Source of the DNA: CAVRZY01 sp963725415
GTDB lineage: Bacteria; Acidobacteriota; Terriglobia; Bryobacterales; Bryobacteraceae
NCBI GenBank assembly: GCA_963725415.1
Contig: CAVRZY010000266.1
Location: 1 to 64,000 of the forward strand
Direction: 5' to 3'
DNA length: 64,000 nt
Of this stretch, positions 26,971-36,019 are shown one piece after another. The stretch's first letter is position 1. The number at the start of each line of letters is the position of its first letter. The notes beneath the pieces are model-generated. The model did not search any database, was not told the DNA's origin, and saw nothing but the letters and a program-made list of their open reading frames with translations. The position numbers and the translations under genes are program-made.

Positions 26971-29900
26971 ATGCCATCGGCTAGTTCCACGCCGCCCTCT
27001 GCCGGGAAGTCTGGCGTGGACGAGGAGAAATCCACAGCGCGGCTGCGCCGCCAAGGCAAAAGTCAAACAGCAAAAGGCAAAAATGGGGGGGCTGACAGGG
27101 TGGGCCGGGAGCCCGGCTGGGCAGGTCGGGGACCTGCCCCACGCGCTGAAAGGCGGAAATCAGAATCTCCTCGAGGGGTAAAGAGATCTGGTGTTGGCAG
27201 AAAAGGACGCAGTCCGCGTGGGCCTGACCCAGGTTCATTGATCTCGGCGCTAGAAGCGATTCCCGTTGGCGTTGTGATAGCCGACCGGGCGGGAAAGGTT
27301 ACCTGGGTGAACCCCGCTGTAATTCGAATGACGGGGTACGCCGCCGGGGAGATAGTAGGGGGCAGTCTTCGATTGTTGAAGTCCGGCAAGCAAGACCGGC
27401 GCTTCTATGAAGAGTTCTGGGGGACAATTCTTTCCGGGCGGGCCTGGCACGGGGAGATGGTGAATCAGCGCAAGGATGGGAGTCAGTATTTCGAAGAACA
27501 GACCGTGATACCGATCCGGGATGAGGGTGGCGAAATCGCGTGCTTCATTGCGGCGAAGCAGGACATCAGCGAGCGTAAGCAGGCGGAACGCAGGATCAAG
27601 CTGCTGGCGCATGCCCTGAAGAGCACGGATGAGTGCGTGACCATCACCGACGCCTCGGACCATATCCTGTTTGTCAACGAGGCATTCCAGAAGGTTTTCG
27701 GATACCGGGAGGAGGAACTGATTGGCAAACACATCGACATGGTGCGTTCGCGGCGCAACCCGGCAGCGAAGGTGGAGGAGATCCTGCCCGGCACTCTGAG
27801 AGGTGGCTGGCGTGGGGAACTGTGGAATCGCCGAAAGGACGGGAGCGAGTTTCCGATCTCCCTGTCAACCTCGGTAGTCCGTGACGAGCGTGGGCAGCCA
27901 GTGGCGCTGATCGGGGTCTGCCGGGACATCACCCAGCGGCGGCGAACCGAGCAGGCGCTGCGAATCGATGAGGCCCGGCTGGAGGCGCTGGTGAGGCTCA
28001 GCCAGATGTGGGAGGCCTCGCCGCGGGAGATCACGGATTTCGCTCTGGAGGAGGGGGTGCGGTTGACGGGCAGCGAGGTCGGTTTTTTGGCGTTCACCAA
28101 CGCGGACGAAAGCGTGCTCAGTCTGCACTCCTGGTCGAAGTCCGCCATGAGCCAGTGCAGCCTTGAAGACAAGGACTTCACATTTCAGGTCGAGCGGCTG
28201 GGCCTGTTGGGGGAGGCGATCCGGCAGCGAAAACCGATCATCACGAACGATTATGCGGCCTGCCCGGGGCCGAAGAATGGCTACCCGCGGGGGCACGTGC
28301 CGATCCTGCGGCATATGAGCGTGCCGGTCTTCGAAGGCAGCCGCATCGTGGCGGTGGCGGACGTGGGCAACAAGGCCGAGCCTTACGACGAGTCGGATGC
28401 GCGTCAACTAACTTTGCTGATGGACGGCATGTGGAAGCTGCTCCAGCGGAGGCGCATCGATGAGGCGTTGGAAGAGGCCAAAGAGGAGGCGGTGAATGCC
28501 AACCGCGCCAAGAGCGAATTCCTGGCAGCCATGAGTCACGAAATCCGGACGCCCTTGAACGGGGTGATCGGGGTGACCGGTCTGCTGCTGGACACCGAGC
28601 TGAGCGGGGAACAGCGGCAGTATGGGGAGATCATCCGCGCATCGGGAGAGGCGCTTTTGACGATCATCAGCAACATCCTGGATTTCTCCAAGATCGAAGC
28701 CGGGAGGCTGGAGACCGAGGAGGTGTGCTTCGATGTGCGCGACACCATTGAGGGGGCAGCGGAGCTGTTGGCCGAACAAGCGCACCGCAAAGGGCTGGAA
28801 CTGGGCTGCCTGATCGACCCGGAAGTACCGGCCAGAGTACAGGGCGATCCGGTCCGCCTCCGACAAGTGCTGTTAAACCTGCTGACCAATGCGATCAAGT
28901 TCACTTCGGCCGGCGAGATTCTGGTGCGGCTGGCCTTGCGGGAGTTACGGGAGGGGCAGGCGGAACTGAAAATTGAAGTCTCCGATACAGGGGTTGGGAT
29001 CGCTGCCGCGACGCAAGCGCGGCTTTTCCATCCTTTCACCCAGGCCGATGCCTCGACCACGCGGCGGTTCGGCGGGACCGGGTTGGGACTGGCCATCAGC
29101 AAGCGGCTGGTGGAACTGATGGGCGGGCAGATCGGGGTGCGGAGCGTTCCCGGGCGAGGCTCGACGTTCTGGTTCACGGCACGTCTGCCGGTGGCCGCGC
29201 CGCCGGAGGGTGAAGAACCGGCGGCGGTTGATCTGTCAGGTTTGAGGGTACTGGCGGTGGACGACATACCCACGAACCTGATGATTTTGCAGCAGCAGTT
29301 GGCGGCGCTGGACATCCAGGCCGACTGCGTGGAGAAGGGTCCGCTGGCGCTAGAGCGATTGCTGAAAGCCGTGGAGGCGCGAAAGCCCTACGACGTGGTG
29401 ATTGTAGATCAAGGCATGCCCGGGATGGACGGCCTGGAGTTGGCTCGAGTCATCCGCTCCCAGCAAGAGTTGAAGGACCTGGTGTTGATCCTGCTGACCT
29501 GGCACCACCGGCGACCGGCGGTGGCCGAGCTAGAGTCGGCGGGCATCACGGCGTCACTGGTGAAACCGGTGCGCCGCTCCGAGCTTTTCCGCTACCTGGC
29601 GCGGAGTGTGCAGCGTGGGCAGGGTACGGGGGCGGCTGCGGCGGAGGCGAAACCGAGCACAAGTGAAAAGCAGTGCGGCCGCTTGCTGCTGGCCGAAGAC
29701 AACGAGGTCAATCAGACGGTGGCGGCCCGGATCCTGGAGAAACTGGGTTACCAGGTGGATGTGGTTGCCAACGGCGCCGAGGCGGTCCAGGCGGTTCAGA
29801 AGAATCCCTACGACGCGGTGCTGATGGACTGCTGGATGCCGGAACTGGACGGCTACGAGGCCACCCGTGAGATTCGCCGGCGGGAAGCGAACTCGCGCCG

Positions 29901-30084
29901 CAGCGTGATCATCGCCATGACCGCCAACGCCCTGGCAGGGGACCGCGAGAAGTGTCTGGCGGCCGGCATGGACGATTACCTGGTCAAGCCGGTGAGTGCG
30001 AAAGCATTGGGGAAGGTCCTGGAACGATGGCTGACCACCGGCGCCGAGGAAATTAGCGATCGCGGGGTTGCTAAGAAGTTGTGA
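26971..30084 (+). CDS. hybrid sensor histidine kinase with PAS, GAF and two receiver domains
   Basis: A 1,037-residue soluble hybrid kinase. Order: basic low-complexity N-terminus (1-85), PAS/PAC (about 88-200, GVVIADRAGKVTWVNPAVIRMTGY), PAS/PAC (about 205-325), GAF (about 340-495), HisKA with SHEIRTPLNGVIG (His about 523), HATPase_c (NAIKFTSAG, DTGVGIAA, GGTGLGLAISKRL), receiver 1 (VDQGMPGMDG, Asp about 813) and receiver 2 (LMDCWMPELDG, Asp about 953; ends DDYLVKPVSAKAL). No transmembrane helices, so the signal is probably cytoplasmic. GAGGTG before the ATG supports the start. The N-terminus contains a copy of a dispersed palindrome at 27120-27141. Confidence 0.92.
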   Translation: MPSASSTPPSAGKSGVDEEKSTARLRRQGKSQTAKGKNGGADRVGREPGWAGRGPAPRAERRKSESPRGVKRSGVGRKGRSPRGPDPGSLISALEAIPVGVVIADRAGKVTWVNPAVIRMTGYAAGEIVGGSLRLLKSGKQDRRFYEEFWGTILSGRAWHGEMVNQRKDGSQYFEEQTVIPIRDEGGEIACFIAAKQDISERKQAERRIKLLAHALKSTDECVTITDASDHILFVNEAFQKVFGYREEELIGKHIDMVRSRRNPAAKVEEILPGTLRGGWRGELWNRRKDGSEFPISLSTSVVRDERGQPVALIGVCRDITQRRRTEQALRIDEARLEALVRLSQMWEASPREITDFALEEGVRLTGSEVGFLAFTNADESVLSLHSWSKSAMSQCSLEDKDFTFQVERLGLLGEAIRQRKPIITNDYAACPGPKNGYPRGHVPILRHMSVPVFEGSRIVAVADVGNKAEPYDESDARQLTLLMDGMWKLLQRRRIDEALEEAKEEAVNANRAKSEFLAAMSHEIRTPLNGVIGVTGLLLDTELSGEQRQYGEIIRASGEALLTIISNILDFSKIEAGRLETEEVCFDVRDTIEGAAELLAEQAHRKGLELGCLIDPEVPARVQGDPVRLRQVLLNLLTNAIKFTSAGEILVRLALRELREGQAELKIEVSDTGVGIAAATQARLFHPFTQADASTTRRFGGTGLGLAISKRLVELMGGQIGVRSVPGRGSTFWFTARLPVAAPPEGEEPAAVDLSGLRVLAVDDIPTNLMILQQQLAALDIQADCVEKGPLALERLLKAVEARKPYDVVIVDQGMPGMDGLELARVIRSQQELKDLVLILLTWHHRRPAVAELESAGITASLVKPVRRSELFRYLARSVQRGQGTGAAAAEAKPSTSEKQCGRLLLAEDNEVNQTVAARILEKLGYQVDVVANGAEAVQAVQKNPYDAVLMDCWMPELDGYEATREIRRREANSRRSVIIAMTANALAGDREKCLAAGMDDYLVKPVSAKALGKVLERWLTTGAEEISDRGVAKKL
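27120..27141. repeat. GGCAGGTC-GGG-GACCTGCC palindrome inside kinase N-terminus
   Basis: Palindrome GGCAGGTC/GACCTGCC around a GGG centre, followed by CCC. A second copy with the same sequence lies at 56320-56340. Here it is inside the N-terminal low-complexity segment of the hybrid kinase frame and encodes AGRGPAP; the other copy is intergenic. Confidence 0.6.
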
Positions 30085-30090
30085 AATCTT

Positions 30091-30183
30091 CACCGCAGAG
30101 GCGCAAAGGACCCAAAGGGGGCGCAGAGAAATCCTGAGAGGTTTTCTCCGCGTTGCCTCCGCGGCCTCTGAGTCTTTGCGGTG
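30091..30183. repeat. 93-bp CACCGCAGAG hairpin repeat
   Basis: Starts CACCGCAGAGGCGCAAAGGA and ends with the complementary CTCTGAGTCTTTGCGGTG; the two halves pair imperfectly. It has exactly the same length (93 bp) and terminal sequences as the element at 61117-61209. It sits between the convergent ends of the hybrid kinase and the Tat-exported reductase genes, so it could act as a bidirectional terminator. Confidence 0.75.
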
Positions 30184-30248
30184 AGGAAAACTTGACTCAT
30201 TTACGACAAGTTTGGCGCTTCAAGCGCTCTAGCGGCGGTTGGGCCGAC

Positions 30249-31184
30249 TCAGGCGCCCGGGCCGGCCAGGACGCGACGGACCAACTCGGTGTTTTCGCGC
30301 ACCTCGTCTTTGAAACGCGGGTACATGCCGACGATCACGGCGTCGGTGGGCTTAATGTTGGTCAAGGCGAAGCGGAAGGCGCGCTCGATCTGCTCGGGCG
30401 AGCTGATCGCGCGGCCGGCGCCGAACAGCTTGAAGGCCAGGCAGGGTTTCCTGGTCTGGCGAATCATGCGGCACATGCGCTCCGGGTCCTTCTCCATGTA
30501 GATTTCGCCCAGCGGCGCTTCCCCATACTCGGCGCGCGCCTCCTCGGGGGTTCGCGTAATCCGATACAGGCAGGTCTGGTAGTAGTCGATATCCCAGGCT
30601 TCGCTCTCGACGGTATCGATGACCGCCGGGTTGTGGGTCGAGAGACCGACCATCACGCCAGCGTCGCGAACCGCTTTCAGAAACTCCTTCACCTTTTCTT
30701 CCTCCCCATTGCGGAAACGCTCGTCGGTGCGGTTGCCGTGGTGGGCGATGCCGAGAGAGCCTAACTTGACCACCTCGGGAAGCAGCTTGGGGTCCTTCAT
30801 CAACTCGAAGTCGGCCAGCAAGATGAGGTTCATGCGGCCGCCTTCGGCGCGGTAGCGTTTGAAGTCATCCACGGGCTGATCGTTGTAGTGGAGTTGCCAG
30901 GTACCAATGCCGTGCCGCTGGCAAGCGTGCAGCACTTCCATTTTGCGGTCCTGGGTGTACCACTCGCGCATGTGCTGGTCGAGGATGCGGTTGAAGTGGG
31001 AGTACCCGTAGAACGGGTTCGAGCCGATGATGAGGCGCGTGATCTGGGATTTGCCGAAGCTGACCTTGGGCAGCGGCGGCGCGGTTTGAGTCGCAGCGGG
31101 GCTGCCGGCGTGGGCCAGCCCAGTAAGCCCCGCCGCCGACTGGAGGAACCAGCGGCGCGAATTCGACCTGACGTCTGAGTTCAT
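30249..31184 (-). CDS. Tat-exported aldo/keto-reductase-like TIM-barrel protein
   Basis: A 311-residue protein with a twin-arginine signal (MNSDVRSNSRRWFLQSAAGL). The mature part begins KVSFGKSQITRLIIGSNPFYGYSHFN and has barrel strands such as IGTWQLHYNDQP, GSLGIAHHGNRTDE, VMVGLSTHNPAVI and PCLAFKLFGAGRAI, resembling the aldo/keto reductase-type barrel (SLGIAHHG occupies the position of the catalytic region), but the canonical Asp-Tyr-Lys-His tetrad is not obvious. Tat export of oxidoreductase-like enzymes is common in Solibacter-type acidobacteria. Function unknown; exported TIM-barrel is secure. Confidence 0.75.
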   Translation of the reverse strand: MNSDVRSNSRRWFLQSAAGLTGLAHAGSPAATQTAPPLPKVSFGKSQITRLIIGSNPFYGYSHFNRILDQHMREWYTQDRKMEVLHACQRHGIGTWQLHYNDQPVDDFKRYRAEGGRMNLILLADFELMKDPKLLPEVVKLGSLGIAHHGNRTDERFRNGEEEKVKEFLKAVRDAGVMVGLSTHNPAVIDTVESEAWDIDYYQTCLYRITRTPEEARAEYGEAPLGEIYMEKDPERMCRMIRQTRKPCLAFKLFGAGRAISSPEQIERAFRFALTNIKPTDAVIVGMYPRFKDEVRENTELVRRVLAGPGA

Positions 31185-31313
31185 AGAGCTACCATCCTGT
31201 GAATGCGATTCAAACAGTGTATTCTATTTTCGCTTGCCTGGTGAGGCCGGTCATCGACCGCGTCTATCCGCTGGCGGAAATGGCGGCTGCACACCGGCGC
31301 CGTGACATCCCTT

Positions 31314-31354
31314 CACCGCAGAGGCGCGGAGGGCGCAGAGGTCACGCAAAGGAG
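31314..31354. repeat. half-copy of the CACCGCAGAG repeat
   Basis: CACCGCAGAGGCGCGGAGGG and then CGCAGAGGTCACGCAAAGGAG match the left arm of the 93-bp repeat elements. The right arm is missing. Confidence 0.6.
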
Positions 31355-31413
31355 TCTGGGCGGTGAATTGGATTGCAGGTTTGGGATTTGGTACAACGTA
31401 GTTGCCGGCGGCT

Positions 31414-32550
31414 ATGAACTACTACGAGGAGCTGGGACTTACGCCATCGGCCTCGGTGGGAGAGATCCGGCAGGCCTACAAGAGCCTGGCGCGGCTGCTG
31501 CATCCGGACCAGCAGGCCGAAGAGGCGTTGAAGCACCTGGCCGAGTGCCAGATGAAACGCCTCAACGCCATCTACGCGGTATTGGGCGATCCCGTGCAAC
31601 GCAGCAACTACGACCGGGGCCTGCGCGCAGCTTCGGAGAATCTGCTGGAGGAGCCGGCCGCGGCCGGCGCTGTTAGAAGGCCGGCCTGGGACCTGCCAAG
31701 GCTGTTTCGGTTCTCCTCCAGCGATTGGAGGTTCGCCCTCTGGCTGCTGGGGATCAGCGTGGTGGCCGGAGGCATTTTCTGGTACGTTACCGCCGACAGC
31801 GGACGCGGCGCGCCTGCCTATCCGAAGTCCACGGCGGCGAAAGACCAATCCCGGGCAGGGGGCTCCGGGGCTGCGGGTGTCAGCCCGCAGGTTGCGGACC
31901 CGCTGGCCCAACAGGTAAGCCAGTTGCGCCGCCGGTTGGAGGTCTTGGAGGCGGAGCGCGACGCCGCTCGAGCCCAGCTCGCCCAGGCGCGCTCCAGCCC
32001 ATCGGCGAGCAGCAGTTCCTGGGGCCGCGTGGCTGGCGAAAAGACGGCCAGCGCTCCGCCGCTAATCCCCGAACCGCCGGAGATCAGCGGATCCGCCGCC
32101 GCGGTCGCACCCAGTCCTAGTGCCCGGGTTCCGGCCCCCAGCCCATTCATCCCAGCCGGGGAGGTCGGCCGGGCCAGCGCTGCCAGCCGTTTCGCGGGCA
32201 CCTGGTTTTATGCCCCTCCCAAGGTTGCTCCCTCGGCAAAAACTCTCTACCCGCCGGAATACATCGAGGCCGTGATCGTCGAGGAAGCGGGGCTGCTGCG
32301 GGGCCGCTATTACGCCCGGTATAGGGTGACGGATCGGGCCATCTCGCCGGAGGTGATCTTCCAGTTCGAAGGGTGGCCGGGCAAGGATACCGCGGTGCTG
32401 GAATGGAGCGGGGGAGGCGGCGCCCGGGGCGAGGTCCGCCTCAAGCTGATCTCGGAGAACTCCATGGAAGTGAACTGGTCGGCCACCGAACTGGGCAGCT
32501 CCCCCGGACTGGCTGCCGGGACTGCGGTGCTCATCCGAAGAATTGAATGA
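31414..32550 (+). CDS. DnaJ-domain membrane protein
   Basis: A 378-residue protein. Residues 1-70 form a J domain (MNYYEELGLTPSASVGEIRQAYKSLARLLHPDQ) with the HPD motif intact. One transmembrane helix (WRFALWLLGISVVAGGIFWYV) follows at about residues 105-128, then a coiled-coil segment (AQQVSQLRRRLEVLEAERDAARAQLAQA), a low-complexity linker, and a C-terminal domain of about 130 residues (FAGTWFYAPPKVAPS to TAVLIRRIE) that I do not recognise. Start chosen at the ATG; a TTG four codons upstream is possible. It would recruit DnaK to the inner membrane. Confidence 0.82.
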   Translation: MNYYEELGLTPSASVGEIRQAYKSLARLLHPDQQAEEALKHLAECQMKRLNAIYAVLGDPVQRSNYDRGLRAASENLLEEPAAAGAVRRPAWDLPRLFRFSSSDWRFALWLLGISVVAGGIFWYVTADSGRGAPAYPKSTAAKDQSRAGGSGAAGVSPQVADPLAQQVSQLRRRLEVLEAERDAARAQLAQARSSPSASSSSWGRVAGEKTASAPPLIPEPPEISGSAAAVAPSPSARVPAPSPFIPAGEVGRASAASRFAGTWFYAPPKVAPSAKTLYPPEYIEAVIVEEAGLLRGRYYARYRVTDRAISPEVIFQFEGWPGKDTAVLEWSGGGGARGEVRLKLISENSMEVNWSATELGSSPGLAAGTAVLIRRIE

Positions 32551-32552
32551 GA

Positions 32553-32626
32553 CATTGAGTCATTGAAGATTGACGATTGAGGAGGTCAACCGCGGTGTTC
32601 GTCGTCAATGAATCAATGAATCAATG
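32553..32626. repeat. imperfect hairpin of CATTGA/TCAATG repeats
   Basis: Left arm 32553-32576 (CATTGAGTCATTGAAG, ATTGACGA) pairs with 32602-32626 (TCGTCAATGAATCAATG, AATCAATG) with a few mismatches. It begins 3 bp after the DnaJ-protein stop. Shares ATTGACGATTG with the inverted repeat at 9729-9787. It may double as a terminator, but there is no T-run. Confidence 0.6.
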
Positions 32627-32748
32627 ACCCAATTCCTCGTGAGCGCCGGTTCCGATGCCGCGATGAATCACGTCAAAATGCGGCATCTCGCCTTCTTTCA
32701 GTCAGCTATAGTCCGATTGAACTCTGTGAAGGGGGCTATGCTTCCTCT

Positions 32749-33230
32749 ATGCCGCCAGCGCACCTGGAGTCACTTCCGGGACAGGAGCCGTTGCCGAGCA
32801 GCAGCCGCTGGTTCTGGCCACTGGTGGCCGTCTTGCTCGCGGCCATGGGCTTTCTTCAGATACGGGAGTCGTCTTCGGACTGGTGGTCCCATCCGAGGCC
32901 GGGCCGTCGTTGCGCTCCATGGCCGATCAGAGCACGTTCACCGGCAGGGCCATCGCCTGGACTGGAGCCCGCCTCGGATTGCGGGCCCACGCGCTGTTCG
33001 TCGGCTTGGCGCAGTTTGCGGCCTATGCAGGCGAGTGCGTAATGGCTGTGAGCGCGACGCTGCTACAAGGCCTGTACGGCCCCAGGGAGAGCTTCGCTTG
33101 GCTGCGGCAGCAGCCGCCTAGTGCGCGCGTGGGCACGTTCCGGGTGGCCGAGCAGTTGTTCCAAACCGCCGACCCTCTGAGCCGATGGTATCCGGTGGAA
33201 ACGATGTGGCAGGCTGGGCAGCTACAATAG
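32749..33230 (+). CDS. hypothetical small membrane protein (one frameshift)
   Basis: Two frames joined near 32880 would give about 160 residues: MPPAHLESLPGQEPLPSSSR followed by a transmembrane helix (WFWPLVAVLLAAMGFLQI), then, after the shift, SLRSMADQSTFTGRAIAWTGARLGLRA and a second hydrophobic stretch (HALFVGLAQFAAYAGECVMAVSATLLQGLYG), ending WYPVETMWQAGQLQ. No family recognised. The codon pattern and continuous composition suggest one gene broken by a single-base change in a zone rich in such breaks. Confidence 0.45.
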
Positions 33231-33235
33231 ATGTA

Positions 33236-34280
33236 TTGCGGCTCGCCAATCGTCTGAGACTTCTCTGGGGCTACCTGCGGCGGCACAGCAGGCTGAATGC
33301 GTTGCCGGTGGAGTACATCGTCGAGACCACGGCCAAGTGCAACCTGTACTGCCCGATGTGCCCGCGCGAGACCCACCCGCAGCCCAAGGAAGACATGGCG
33401 GAGGAGATCTTCGAGCGGCTGGTGCGCGAGAGCGGGCGGAGCGCCGAGCACATGATGCTGATCGGGCTGGGCGAGCCGTTTCTGGACCCGAAGATCTTCG
33501 AGCGGATCGAGTACTGCGCGCGGCACCACATCTCGACGCTGCTTTCGACCAACGGCACGCTGCTGGACGAGGAGACATCCGACCGGCTGCTGCGGTCAGC
33601 CACTCGAGCACGTCACGCTGAGCTTCGACGGCGCTACGAAGGAGAGCTTCGAGTTCTACCGGAAGGGCGCGCGGTTCGAGAAAGTGCGGGACAATTTCGT
33701 GCGCTTCTGCCGGATGAAGAAGGAGCGCGGCGCCAGGGTGCAGGTGGTGGTGCAGATGGTTCGCCTGGAGCGCAACTGCGGGCGAGGTGGAGGATTTCAT
33801 CCGCTTCTGGAGCGCCGTGCCGGGCGTGGACCAGGTGCGCATCAAGGAGGACGAGACCAACGTGCTGCGAGCCGGGAGCGGCGCACGAGCCGGGCGACTG
33901 GAAACACCCTTGCCACTACCTGTGGCGCGGCCCCATGTACGTCAAGCAGAACGGCGACGTCTACCCGTGCTGCCAGAGCTACATGCTGGACGGGGCGCCG
34001 GTGGGCCGCATCGGCGAGCAGCCGATCCAGGAGATCTGGAACTCGGAGGAGATGGAGCGGATGCGGCGGCTGCACGCCGCAGGCCGGGGCGGGGAAATCG
34101 GCGTCTGCGCGCGCTGCTGCACCGTGATTCCGCACCCGGCGCTGGTGGCCGGCAGCCTGATCCTGCACGGCGAATGGTGCGGCGGCGCGCTGCCGCTGGG
34201 TCGAGCGGCTTACTTCCATCAAGCTGCCGCGGCCGTTTGCTGCGGCCTGTGAGAAGGCACGGTCGCGCTCGACGAAGTAG
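33236..34280 (+). CDS. radical SAM protein with SPASM-like C-terminus (at least four frameshifts)
   Basis: Expected about 345 residues. The radical SAM cluster motif is VETTAKCNLYCPMCPRE (CxxxCxxC), followed by GLGEPFLDPKIFERIEYC and LLSTNGTLLD. The frame breaks near 33605 (into LEHVTLSFDGATKESFEFYRKG), near 33780 (into VEDFIRFWSAVPGVDQVRIKEDE), near 33880 (into HEPGDWKHPCHYLWRGPMYVKQNGDVYPCCQSYMLDG, the SPASM region) and near 34195 (into VERLTSIKLPRPF, ending at a TAG at 34278-34280). An upstream ATG at 33185 is possible. With NGDVYPCCQ and CARC it resembles enzymes that modify peptides or cofactors; the role is unknown. Confidence 0.78.
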
Positions 34281-35769
34281 CCGGGTGGACGCGCTCGACG
34301 ATCTGGGCCGCCGGCCGTTCCAGCACGGCGAAGAAGGGCTTGGGGTAGAGGCCGATCCAGAAGGCCCAGATCAGCAGCGGGGCGAACACCGCGATCTCGC
34401 GGGCCGAGAGGTCCTTCAAGTGCAGGTTCTTCTCGGATGTCTCACCCAGCATGGTCCGCTGGAACAGCCAGATCAGGTAGGCGGCGCCCAGCGCGATGCC
34501 CACGCACGCACCAGAAGGCCCAGTTGCAGCGACACCTGGTAGGCGCCCTGCAGGATGGTGATCTCGCCGATGAAGCCGTTGAGCGCGCGGCATGCCCATC
34601 GAGCTGAGCGCGGCGATGAAGAAGACGATGGTGAACACCGGCATCACCCGCAGCAGGCCGCCGTACTCGGCGATCTCGCGCGTGTGCCGGCGCTCGTAGG
34701 CAATCCCCACGATCAAGAACAGCATGCCGGTCGAGATGCCGTGGTTGATCTGCTGGAGAATCGAGCCGGCGATCCCGGCCGGGTTCAGCGCGAAGATGCC
34801 CAGCGTGCAGAAGCCCAGGTGGCTGACCGAGGAATAGGCGATCAGCTTCTTCCAGTCCTTCTGCATCAGGCAGACCAGGGCGCCGTAGACGATGGCGATG
34901 ATCGAAAGCACCGCCATGGCGCTGACGACGGTGGGGTCCTTGGCGGCATCGGGCAGCAGCGGGAGCGAGAAGCGCAGGAAGCCGTATGTCCCCATCTTCA
35001 GCAGGATGCTGGCCAGGATGACCGAGCCGGCGGTGGGCGCCTCGGTGTGCGCGTCGGGCAGCCAGGTGTGCAGCGGCCACATGGGCACCTTCACGGCGAA
35101 GCCCAGGAAGAAGGCCCAGAAGACCCACCACTGGAGGTTGGCCGGGCAGGCTGGTGCGCATCAGTTCGGCGATGTCGAAGGTGTAGACCTGGAACTGGCT
35201 GTAGTGCTGGAAGTACAGCGCCAGGATGCCCAGCAACATCAGCACCGAGCCGATCAAGGTGTAGATGATGAACTTGATGGCGGCGTAAACGCGGCGCGTG
35301 GCCGCCCCAGATGGCGATGATGAAGTACATCGGCACCAGCACCAGCTCCCAGAAGACGAAGAACAGCAGGAAATCGCGCGCCATGAAGACGCCCAGCATC
35401 CCCACCTGCAGGAGCGAGGAAGTTGGCGTAGTATTCCTTGAGCCGCGTGCTCGATGGCGTTCCAACTGGACAGGATGGAGAGGAACCCCAGCAGGCCGGT
35501 CAGCACGACCAGCAGCAGGCTGTAGCCGTCGATGCCGAGGTGGTAGGAGGCGCCGATGCGAGGGGATCCAGGCGGCCTTCTCGACGAACTGGAAGTCCTT
35601 GCGCGCGGTCGAAGCTGAAGACCAGCGGCAGGCAGACCAGAAAGCCCGACGAAGCGAGGCGATGTTGGCCCACAGCTTGATGGCGCTGCGGCTTGGAGGA
35701 GGGGATGAAAAGCAGAACCAGCAGCCCGACCAGCGGCGTGAACAGGACGATCGAAAGAATGTGGTCCAT
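34219..35769 (-). CDS. nuoM: NADH-quinone oxidoreductase subunit M (multiple frameshifts)
   Basis: Antiporter-like membrane subunit of respiratory complex I, expected about 500 residues. Starts MDHILSIVLFTPLVGLLVLLF. Recognisable parts, in different frames, are LGIDGYSLLLVVLTGLLGFLSILSSW, FFVFWELVLVPMYFIIAIWGG, the conserved KVPMWPLHTWLPDAHTEAPTAGSVILASILLKMGTYGFLRF, LMQKDWKKLIAYSSVSHLGF and INHGISTGMLFLIVG. At least six single-base shifts occur between about 34500 and 35660. Such a dense pattern in a conserved gene points to sequence error. Other nuo genes are not in the window, so this copy is isolated. Confidence 0.86.
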
Positions 35770-35864
35770 AGACAACCACAGGACAGCCCACCATCTTAGC
35801 AGAGGTTTCCCACGGGCATTACGTTGCTGGCCGGCCCACTGGTGCCTGCCGGTTTCTGCAATGT

Positions 35865-35870
35865 TATGAT
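35865..35870 (+). promoter_or_regulatory. possible -10 element for tRNA-Leu
   Basis: TATGAT, 22 bases before the mature 5' end of the tRNA, is a good -10 match. No convincing -35 element is found 16-18 bases upstream, so this is tentative. Confidence 0.35.
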
Positions 35871-35892
35871 GGGCTTGAAGTGCAGTTTGCGC

Positions 35893-35979
35893 GCGAACGT
35901 GGCGGAACTGGCAGACGCGCCAGACTTAGGATCTGGTAGAGGAAACTCTGTGGGGGTTCAACTCCCCCCGTTCGCACCA
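35893..35979 (+). tRNA. tRNA-Leu, anticodon UAG
   Basis: 87 bases, a type II tRNA with a long variable arm. The acceptor stem pairs GCGAACG (35893-35899) with CGTTCGC (35969-35975), discriminator A and encoded CCA (35977-35979). The anticodon stem CCAGA/TCTGG encloses the loop CTTAGGA with anticodon TAG at 35927-35929, reading CUN leucine codons. The T arm has GGTTCAACTCC. The gene lies 40 bp upstream of leuA on the same strand. Confidence 0.97.
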
Positions 35980-36019
35980 TGCATTTTTTGTCTCCGCGCC
36001 TCTTACATGGGAGCCTGTG

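Noticed and set aside
35980..36019. Leader/attenuator between tRNA-Leu and leuA
   Set aside because: Only 40 bases remain, with no leucine-rich leader peptide, T-box or terminator stem.
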